A stretch of 48,819 bases of DNA, from contig NZ_LLZG01000378.1 of the NCBI RefSeq assembly GCF_001509475.1, positions 1-48,819 of the forward strand. Reading direction: 5' to 3'. Both the position numbers and the translations under genes were made by a program. This document shows positions 38,320 through 44,676 of the stretch, piece by piece (position 1 is the first letter of the stretch; each line of letters starts with the position of its first letter). The DNA is from Streptomyces regalis (GTDB lineage Bacteria > Actinomycetota > Actinomycetes > Streptomycetales > Streptomycetaceae). The notes beneath the pieces were generated by a model. That model saw only the letters and a program-made list of their open reading frames with translations. It was not told where the DNA came from and did no database searches.

Positions 38320-38976
38320 ATGGCAGCAGCCGACCAGCCGTCCTCTTCCAGTGCCGGCACCCAGAGCCCGGCCTCGTTTCTCGCCGCCGCGGCGGCCCTG
38401 GAAACCATCGACAACGCCCTGCGCGCCGCCCAGGACGAGACCCCTGGCCTCACGGACGCCGCGCACGCCGACCCGCAGGAGGCTCTGGCCTCCCTCCTGC
38501 TGCTGCGGCAGATTCGCGAACAGCTCGCCGGATGGGAAACCGGCCTGATCGAAACAGCTCGCCACGCAGGCGCCAGCTGGGCCGACCTCGCCCACCCCCT
38601 CGGCGTCGCCAGCCGCCAGGCCGCCGAACGCCGCTATCTGCGCAACCGGCCGGGCCCCGCCGGATCCACCGGCGAACAGCGTGTCCAGGCCCCCCGCAAA
38701 CGCCGCGCCGCCGCCCCCACACCCCCCCCCTGGGCCCGCCGCAACGCCGCCGACCTGCGCCGCATCGCCGGCCAGATCACCGCTCTCACAGACCTCCCCA
38801 CCGCCGCCCGCCTCCCGCTCAGCCACCTCGACGCCGCCCTCGCCCACGACGACCCCGCGACGCTCATCCACCCCCTCAACGCCACCCGCCCCCACCTGAC
38901 AGGCACCCACCCCGACCTCGCCGCCCGACTCGACACCCTCACGCACTCGGCCAAAGAGTCAGCCGCCGCCGACTGA
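38320..38976 (+). CDS. Hsp18-type transcriptional regulator (predicted)
   Basis: 218 residues from ATG 38320, chosen because GAGAGG precedes it at good distance; in-frame ATGs at 38266 and 38296 lack one. The core LLLRQIREQLAGWETGLIET, ARHAGASWADLAHPLGVASR and QAAERRYLRNRPG contains a helix-turn-helix-like segment (GASWADLAHPLGVASRQAAERRYL). Proteins of this type are annotated in Streptomyces as regulators of Hsp18. A Pro/Arg/Ala-rich linker and a second helical region (LRRIAGQITALTDLPTAARL) follow. Divergence from hsp20 and the palindrome between them support direct repression. The role is inferred from context and family. Confidence 0.8.
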   Translation: MAAADQPSSSSAGTQSPASFLAAAAALETIDNALRAAQDETPGLTDAAHADPQEALASLLLLRQIREQLAGWETGLIETARHAGASWADLAHPLGVASRQAAERRYLRNRPGPAGSTGEQRVQAPRKRRAAAPTPPPWARRNAADLRRIAGQITALTDLPTAARLPLSHLDAALAHDDPATLIHPLNATRPHLTGTHPDLAARLDTLTHSAKESAAAD

Positions 38977-39005
38977 CCGGGGCGGGCGGCGGAGTCGCCT
39001 CGGCG

Positions 39006-39227
39006 TCAGGAGCCGGTGGATTCCGGCTCGTGGAGGGTGATCGCCCCGGAGGGGCGGACACCGGCGGCCATCTGCGCGGCCGCGCGATGGACGGTGGGCG
39101 GCTCGGCGTGCAGCAGGAGTACGCGGCCGTCGTCGGGATCCTGGTCGAAGACCTCGGGGGCGGTCAGAGCGCACATTCCGGCGCCGATGCAGCGCGCACG
39201 GTCGATGCGCAGGCTCGTCGTCCTCAC
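39006..39227 (-). CDS. P450-partner ferredoxin lacking the third cluster cysteine
   Basis: 73 residues. GTG 39227 overlaps the P450 stop (39224-39226), so translation is coupled. It resembles the small [3Fe-4S] ferredoxins that feed electrons to Streptomyces P450s: LRIDRARCIGAGMCALTAPE (two Cys) and VFDQDPDDGRVLLL. The family normally ends with a Cys-Pro pair, for example CPSGAI. Here the tract reads GVRPSGAITLHEPE, with Arg (CGC, 39054-39056) in place of Cys. One base change from TGC would explain it. Without that ligand the cluster may be altered or absent. Confidence 0.88.
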   Translation of the reverse strand: MRTTSLRIDRARCIGAGMCALTAPEVFDQDPDDGRVLLLHAEPPTVHRAAAQMAAGVRPSGAITLHEPESTGS

Positions 39228-40426
39228 GACTCCGCCTTGTCCCAGGTGACCGGGAGGCTCTTCACCCCGAAGATGTCCGCGGTCTCCGGGCGCAGGGCGA
39301 CCTCTTCGGCCGGTACGGCCAGCCGCAGCGTGGGGAAGCGGTCGACCAGCGCGCGGAACGCGACCCGCATCTCGATACGGGCCAACTGCTGGCCCAGGCA
39401 CTGGTGGATGCCGTGGCTGAAGGCCAGGTGCCCGCCCGCCTCCTGCCTCCGGAGGTCGAGGACGTGGGGGTCGGCGAAGCGCTCGGGGTCGCGGTTGGCG
39501 GTGTGGTACGACAGGACGACCGTCGTGCCGGCCTTGATGGTCTGGCCGCCCAGCTCGACGTCCTCCAGCGCCGTCCGCATGAACGTCTTGGCGACGCTCA
39601 GATACCGCAGCAGCTCCTCCACGGCCCCGTCGGTGAGCGCGGGATCGGCGCGCAGCGCGGCCAGTTGCGCCGGGTTCTGCAGCAGCGCGAAGGTGCCGAG
39701 GGCCAGCATGTTCGCGGTGGTGTCGAAACCGGCCGCCAGCAGAACCAGGCTGATCCCCTTCAGCTCCTCATCGGTCAGGTCGCTGTCGGTGAGTTCGCTG
39801 AGCACGTCGTCGGTGGGGTTCGCACGCTTGGCGGCCACCAGCTGCGCGAGGTACTCCTGAGTCGCGGTGTAGGCCGCGATCAGCTCCTCGTCGCTCACCT
39901 CCCCGCCCATGAACGTGTCGATCTGCTGCTGGAAGGAGCCCCGGTCCTCGTACGGCACCCCGAGGATCTCGCAGATCACGATGGTGGGAATGGGCTTGGC
40001 GAACGCGGTCACCAGGTCCGTCGGCGGCCCGGCCTTCTCCATGGCGTCCAGGCGGTCGGCGGTGACCTGCTCGATGCGCTCGGTCAGCAGCCGCATCCGC
40101 CGCACCGTGAACTTGCCCATCAGCGGTTTCCGATAGCGCCGGTGCTCCGGGTCGTCCATGAGGAGGAACTCGCCGGGCGGCGCCGGCGGAATCTCGAAGT
40201 CGACCACGTTCAGAAGGTCCTTGCGGGAGCTGAACCGTGAGTCGGCCAGGACCGACCTGACCAGGTCGTATCCGGTGATCAGCCAGCCGGGTATGCCGCC
40301 GGGGTGGGTGTAGCGGCTGATCGGGCCGTGCCGGCGGGCGTCGATCAGCTCGGCCGGCGGGTCGAAGGGGCAGTCGGACTGACGCGTCGCCGGCAGTGTC
40401 GTGACGGTGTGGAGGGACTCGCTCAT
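39224..40426 (-). CDS. Cytochrome P450 (CYP105-like)
   Basis: 400 residues from ATG 40426, with GAGGA seven bases upstream; ATG 40432 is an alternative. The landmarks are complete: I-helix LLAAGFDTTANM (oxygen-activating Thr), the ExxR motif in VEELLRYL (Glu271, Arg274), NRDPERFADPHVLDLRR, and the heme loop FSHGIHQCLGQQLAR with ligand Cys343. It is a soluble class I bacterial monooxygenase, probably acting on a secondary metabolite or xenobiotic. The downstream ferredoxin gene overlaps by four bases. A good promoter lies 45-73 bp upstream. Confidence 0.96.
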   Translation of the reverse strand: MSESLHTVTTLPATRQSDCPFDPPAELIDARRHGPISRYTHPGGIPGWLITGYDLVRSVLADSRFSSRKDLLNVVDFEIPPAPPGEFLLMDDPEHRRYRKPLMGKFTVRRMRLLTERIEQVTADRLDAMEKAGPPTDLVTAFAKPIPTIVICEILGVPYEDRGSFQQQIDTFMGGEVSDEELIAAYTATQEYLAQLVAAKRANPTDDVLSELTDSDLTDEELKGISLVLLAAGFDTTANMLALGTFALLQNPAQLAALRADPALTDGAVEELLRYLSVAKTFMRTALEDVELGGQTIKAGTTVVLSYHTANRDPERFADPHVLDLRRQEAGGHLAFSHGIHQCLGQQLARIEMRVAFRALVDRFPTLRLAVPAEEVALRPETADIFGVKSLPVTWDKAES

Positions 40427-40470
40427 GGCCATTCCTCATCTCGCGATATGACGTGTTTGGCGATGCTCGA

Positions 40471-40499
40471 AAGCTACGTTGCGTTCAAGATTTCGTCAA
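40471..40499 (-). promoter_or_regulatory. Promoter of the P450-ferredoxin operon
   Basis: On the minus strand, -35 TTGACG (40494-40499) is separated by 17 bp from -10 TAGCTT (40471-40476). This is a good sigma-70/HrdB-type match, with transcription starting about 38 bp before the P450 ATG. The spacer includes AACGCAACG, related to the palindrome at 40563. Confidence 0.7.
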
Positions 40500-40562
40500 T
40501 CAATAAATGTATGTTCTCGCAGGTGGAAGAGGGAAAATTGATGCAATGACGCTGAGATCGAA

Positions 40563-40579
40563 TGCAACGATGCGTTGCA
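40563..40579. promoter_or_regulatory. Palindromic operator upstream of the P450 and the divergent regulator
   Basis: TGCAACG-ATG-CGTTGCA has perfect 7-bp arms. Half-site-like sequences recur nearby (TTGCGTT at 40479, GATGCAATG at 40540). The site lies between the P450 promoter and the broken regulator gene starting at 40611. Confidence 0.6.
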
Positions 40580-40610
40580 ATGGATGGCAGTGAAAGGCAA
40601 TACTGGCGGC

Positions 40611-41517
40611 ATGTCAGGAGGACGGTTGACCCAGCAGGACCGCCAGCGCATCGCGGTCGGCCTCGCCGACGGGCTCTCCTACGCCGAGATCGCCAGCCCG
40701 CGCGACTGCCGCCAGGGCCGATGCCCTCGGTCTGCCGTACCTCTGCTCGTCGGCGGTGCTCGACGCGCTCACCGAACAGCCGACGGAATGGGTCGCGCGC
40801 CTCTCCTCGCCGCAGTCCCGCGGCTGGCAGATCTACGCGGACTTCCTCCTCGGCGCGGGCCACCGTCGCATCGCCGTAGCGGCCCAGCCGAGTGTCTACT
40901 GGGCAACCGGGACCCGCATTCTGTGGGACTGCCTAGCTCCACGCGGCGGCACCGTCATCGAACTCGACATGAGCACGCTCGACCCGGCGGACGTGTGCGA
41001 CGAACTCGTCGACCATCGCGCGACGGCGCTGCTTCTCCTCGTCGGCCACCCGGATCCGGCAGTTCCGATCGTCGAGTCCGTCCGCCGCGACCAGCGTCTC
41101 GCCGAGATCATGATCGGTGCTCCGGCCGGGCAACCGGAGTTCACCGAATGGGCGACGTTGCTGGGCGACGACGGCGCCGGGGTTCCGTTCCTGCGCTACC
41201 TGCCCGAGCGCCTCACCCCACTCGGTGCACAGGTCGACAAGGCCCTCCGTGAGCGGCTGGGCGAAGCGCCCTCCTTCGTGGCCTTCGAGGGCTACGACAC
41301 GGTCGCCGTCCTCGCCGAGGTGCTGCGTTCTCATGGTGCGGACCGGGCGCGTACTGCCGAATCCTGGCCGCGCCTCGCAGTCGAAGGCACCCGCGGGCAG
41401 ATCCAGTTCTCCCGCACGCCAGGTATCAGCGTGTGGCAATGGGCTGGGACGCCCGTCCAAGTCGTTGATCGAGATCCGGCGGAACCCGATCGCTTTCGGA
41501 TCCTGCACGCCGGCTGA
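40611..41517 (+). pseudogene. Chimeric remnant: MarR/GbsR-like HTH start joined to a solute-binding-like domain
   Basis: From ATG 40611 the first 28 residues (MSGGRLTQQDRQRIAVGLAD GLSYAEIA) match the start of Streptomyces MarR/GbsR-like regulators of the RLTQQERQxIAxGLADGLxY type. Similarity then stops near 40692. A different frame continues as the C-terminal ~270 residues of a periplasmic-binding-protein-like (Leu/Ile/Val type) protein: ADALGLPYLCSSAVLDALTE, GHRRIAVAAQPSVYWATGTR, PSFVAFEGYDTVAVLAEVLR, GQIQFSRTPGISVWQW, with TGA at 41515-41517. The first lobe of that domain and the rest of the regulator are missing. It is probably a deletion scar. Confidence 0.7.
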
Positions 41518-41556
41518 GGCACGAGCGCGGCGGCTCTCTCCTGGTGCAGCGCAGCC

Positions 41557-41592
41557 GGGGTCCGTGCGGCCATCTCCGACCGCACGGACCCC
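41557..41592. terminator. Bidirectional terminator
   Basis: Perfect 13-bp arms GGGGTCCGTGCGG and CCGCACGGACCCC around a 10-nt loop, between the convergent remnant (ends 41517) and the cysteine desulfurase gene (ends 41614). Confidence 0.85.
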
Positions 41593-41613
41593 GCTGAGTC
41601 TCCGCTCCTGTTG

Positions 41614-42900
41614 TCAGGCGCTCTGCTGCAGTCTGCGCAACGACGCGACGAGTCGGTCCACCTCATCGGACGTGTTGTAGAGCGCGAGGGAGGCGCGCGC
41701 CGCCGACTCCAACCCGTAGTGGGCGAGAGCTGGTTGGGCGCAGTGGTGGCCGGCGCGGATGGCGATTCCGTCGCGGTCGAGCCAGTCGGCGACGCCGGCC
41801 GGGTCCTGTCCCGCGAGGGTGAAGGTGAGCACCGCGATCCGGTCGGCCGCCGAACCGATCAGCTCGAGTCCCGGCACCGTGGCAAGGGTCTGGAGCGCAT
41901 ACGACATGAGACCTTCCTCGTATGCCGCGACGGCCTTGCGGTCGAGGGACGTCAGCCAGTTCACGGCGGCGAGCAGTCCGATGACCCCGGAGATGTGTCC
42001 GGTACCGGCCTCCATCTTGTGCGGGGCGGCCGCGAACGTGGTCTTCCCGAAGCCCACGGACTCGATCATGTTGCCGCCGCCCTGCCACGGCGTCATGCCG
42101 GCGACGAGTTCCGGCTTCGTGTACAGGACTCCGATGCCGGTCGGCGCGAACAGCTTGTGGCCGGAGAACGCGTAGAAGTCCGCATTCAAGTCCTGCACGT
42201 CGACGGGGAAATGAGCGACGGCCTGAGCACCGTCCACCAGGACCTTGGCGCCGTAGCGGTGGGCCAGCGCCGTCATCTCCTTGACGGGCGGGACGGTGCC
42301 CAGAACGTTCGACGCGTGGCTGATCGCGACGAGCTGGGTGCGCGAGGACAGCAGATCGGCGTACGCGTCCTGGTCGATGTCCCCGCCCGGCGTGAGCGGG
42401 ACCGGCACGACCCTGGCCCGGGTCTCCTTGGCGATCATCTGCCACGGCACGATGTCCGAGTGGTGCTCCAGGACCGGCACGAGGATGTCGTCCCCGGGCC
42501 CGAGGTTGGCCCGGCCCCAGCTCTGCGCGACGAGGTTGACCGCCTCCGTGGTGCCGCGCACGAAGACGACGCCGTCCGGGTTCGGGGCGCCGAGGAAGTC
42601 GGCGACGGCCGCCCGACCCGCCTCGTACGCCTCGGTGGCCTCTCGCGCCATGGTGTGGGCCCCGCGGTGGATGTTGGAGTTGGCGGAGCCGTAGTAGGCG
42701 GCGAGCGCCTCGATGACCTGACGCGGTTTCTGGGTGGTTGCCGCATTGTCGAGCCAGACGAGGGGGTGGCCATTGACGTTCCGGTGCAGGACCGGGAAGT
42801 CCTGCCGCACCAGTTCGGCCGTGAAACCGGCCGGTCGGCGCTGACCCGGCAGACCCGGCAGACCCGGCAGACGGCGCGCCGTAACGTCAGGCGTAGTCAT
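41614..42900 (-). CDS. sufS: SufS-type cysteine desulfurase, probable encapsulin cargo
   Basis: 428 residues; ATG 42900 lies inside the end of the shell gene (14-bp overlap). It is a PLP-dependent class II desulfurase that takes sulfur from L-cysteine, leaving alanine and an enzyme persulfide. Key features are DNAATTQKP, VRGTTEAVNLVAQ, LEHHSDIVPWQ, VDGAQAVAH, the PLP Lys249 in YAFSGHKLFAPTG and the catalytic Cys387 in RAGHHCAQPAL. Ahead of the catalytic fold is a short flexible extension with three Leu-Pro-Gly units (LPGLPGLPG, residues 11-19) that may serve for shell loading. No sufBCDU genes are adjacent, which argues against a housekeeping Fe-S role. Family 2 encapsulins are known to enclose such desulfurases. 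Confidence 0.95.
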   Translation of the reverse strand: MTTPDVTARRLPGLPGLPGQRRPAGFTAELVRQDFPVLHRNVNGHPLVWLDNAATTQKPRQVIEALAAYYGSANSNIHRGAHTMAREATEAYEAGRAAVADFLGAPNPDGVVFVRGTTEAVNLVAQSWGRANLGPGDDILVPVLEHHSDIVPWQMIAKETRARVVPVPLTPGGDIDQDAYADLLSSRTQLVAISHASNVLGTVPPVKEMTALAHRYGAKVLVDGAQAVAHFPVDVQDLNADFYAFSGHKLFAPTGIGVLYTKPELVAGMTPWQGGGNMIESVGFGKTTFAAAPHKMEAGTGHISGVIGLLAAVNWLTSLDRKAVAAYEEGLMSYALQTLATVPGLELIGSAADRIAVLTFTLAGQDPAGVADWLDRDGIAIRAGHHCAQPALAHYGLESAARASLALYNTSDEVDRLVASLRRLQQSA

Positions 42901-44278
42901 GGTACTTGGACACCTCGACGTTCTGGAGTACGGCGATGGCGTCGTCCACCAGCACGGCGGTGTTGAAGTAGGCCGTCATCAGGTAGGACGTGATGCCCTT
43001 CTGGTCCATGCCCATGTTCCGCATGGACAGGCCGGGTTCGACCTCGTCCGGCACGGCCGCCGGGCGCAGCCCCACCACGCCCTGCTCGGCCTCGCCCACC
43101 CGTATCAGCAGGATCTCGGTGGTACCGGCTGCCTCGCCCGAGCCGTTGGGGCAGGGCACCTTGTCGGAGGGCAGCAGCGGCACGCCCCGCCAGGTCAGCA
43201 GGGGACTGCCGAACCGGGTGTCCGTCACCGGGGGCACTCCCCGCCGCGTACACTCGCGCCCGAACGCGGCGATCGCCCTCGGGTGCGCGATGAAGTAGGC
43301 AGGCTGCTTCCACACCCGCGCGAGCAGTTCGTCCAGGTCGTCGGGGGTGGGAGCGCCGGTGCGCGCCTGCACGCGCTGACCGGTCGGGACGTTGTGGAAG
43401 AGCCCGAAGTCGGGGTGGTTGAGCATCAGGTTCTCCTGCCGCTCACGCAGGGCCTGGATGGTCAGGTTGGCCTGGGTCCGCGTCTGGTCCATCGGCCCGT
43501 TGTAGAGGTCGGCGACACGGGAGTGCACCATCATCCGCGTCTGGGCGAGCGTCATGTGGTACTCGCGCGGCACGTCCTCGTAGTCGACATACGTGCTCGG
43601 CAGATCGACCTCACCCACATGACCGCCACTCAGGTCGATGGGCGCCTCGGTGCCGGGCGCGGGCATGCCGCCCGCCGCATACGACTCCACCGTCCCGCGC
43701 AGTGCCGCGTCGCGGTCCATGAGCCCGGCGAGGGCGGAACGCTCGACGCGCAGGGCGACGCCGGGAGTGACGGCCTTGACGGAGTACGGCATGGGCTCGG
43801 CCTTGGTCCACGCCGCGAGGTCGAAGTGCTGCCCGTCGCCGATGACTTGGATCAGTGCCTCGTCGCCGTACCGCCCGGCGGCGCGCTTCTCGGCGCGGCC
43901 CCGGACGATCACCCACAGGTGCTCGGCGGCGTCGCCCTCCTGAACGAGCACCTGCCCGGCCTCGAAGCTCGACTCGGTGAACGCGTCGGCCAGTTGGCCG
44001 AGCAGGGCGTCATCGCTCTCGCGCAGGTACGGGATCTCGCGTAAGTCGCCCGGAACGACGCGCGGACTTCCCTGGTCGGTGTGCGTGCTGATGCGGTCGT
44101 CGCCGAGGACGTAGGTACGGCGCCGGTTGACGCGGTAGACACCCGATTCGACGTCGACCCAAGGAAGGGCGCGCAGGAGATAGCGCGGGGTGATGCCGCG
44201 CATCTGCGGGGTCGTCTTCGTGGTCGTCGCGAGTTGCCGAGCGGTGTCCGGGCTGAGGCTGGTGCGGGTGGTCGTCAC
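42887..44278 (-). CDS. Family 2B encapsulin shell protein (EshA-like, HK97 fold with cNMP-binding-like domain)
   Basis: 463 residues from GTG 44278, with GAGGAGG upstream. Residues 1-80 form an N-arm/E-loop part (TPRYLLRALPWVDVESGVYR VNRRR). About 80-200 is an inserted cyclic-nucleotide-binding-like barrel (SFEAGQVLVQEGDAAEHLWV IVRGRAEKR ... YSVKAVTPGVALRVERSALA). About 220-463 is the HK97-type P/A-domain region (REYHMTLAQTRMMVHSRVAD LYN, LMLNHPDFGLFHN, QPAYFIAHPRAIAAFGRECT, MRNMGMDQKGITSYLMTAYF NTAVL). This is the layout of family 2B encapsulins and of the ~470-residue EshA proteins of Streptomyces, which assemble into virus-like shells. The downstream gene is a typical cargo. The canonical phosphate-binding Glu and Arg of the nucleotide pocket are not seen. 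Confidence 0.95.
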   Translation of the reverse strand: MTTTRTSLSPDTARQLATTTKTTPQMRGITPRYLLRALPWVDVESGVYRVNRRRTYVLGDDRISTHTDQGSPRVVPGDLREIPYLRESDDALLGQLADAFTESSFEAGQVLVQEGDAAEHLWVIVRGRAEKRAAGRYGDEALIQVIGDGQHFDLAAWTKAEPMPYSVKAVTPGVALRVERSALAGLMDRDAALRGTVESYAAGGMPAPGTEAPIDLSGGHVGEVDLPSTYVDYEDVPREYHMTLAQTRMMVHSRVADLYNGPMDQTRTQANLTIQALRERQENLMLNHPDFGLFHNVPTGQRVQARTGAPTPDDLDELLARVWKQPAYFIAHPRAIAAFGRECTRRGVPPVTDTRFGSPLLTWRGVPLLPSDKVPCPNGSGEAAGTTEILLIRVGEAEQGVVGLRPAAVPDEVEPGLSMRNMGMDQKGITSYLMTAYFNTAVLVDDAIAVLQNVEVSKYHDYA

Positions 44279-44628
44279 AGGGGCCTCCTCAAGTGGATTG
44301 ATCCGGGAGCGGACTTCTGTGAGCGAGCCCGATCGTGCAGCCGACAACCGGGCCTCACAAGATGCTCAGGACACCGCTCGGCAGAGCCCGGGCCGAAAAC
44401 CCTCTGCCTGCGGCGGGAGGGGCGCGCCGCACCGTGCCCGCCGGCGGCCGGTGCTACCAAGGGCGGGGGCCGGCGGACGACGTTCCAGCCTCGGCGACGA
44501 CGAGCTGTCCGACGCTCTGCCAATTTCCTACGGACGGCTTGAATTGGCCCCGTATCACTACTTTTAGCCTCTTAAAGGAGTGCTTATGTAACCCTTTTCG
44601 AGGCCGTATTTATCTGAATCCGCAATTT
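44279..44628. other. Upstream region of the encapsulin operon
   Basis: About 350 bp with no supported gene. It should contain the leftward encapsulin promoter, but I could not identify a convincing -35/-10 pair. The stretch 44520-44625 is unusually AT-rich for this DNA. It contains AAAGGAG (44574-44580) followed five bases later by ATG TAA on the plus strand. Confidence 0.4.
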
Positions 44629-44657
44629 CCGGCCCGGGGCGCGCCGCCCCGGGCCGG
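44629..44657. terminator. Hairpin terminator after the secreted glycoside hydrolase
   Basis: Perfect 13-bp arms CCGGCCCGGGGCG and CGCCCCGGGCCGG around a CGC loop, 20 bp beyond the stop of the leftward gene at 44677. It also insulates the encapsulin promoter region. Confidence 0.85.
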
Positions 44658-44676
44658 GTGGAACATGGTGCCCGCG

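Noticed and set aside
41614..42900. Housekeeping Suf Fe-S assembly operon
   Set aside because: No sufB, sufC, sufD or sufU genes lie next to the desulfurase. Its partner is the shell gene with which it overlaps.
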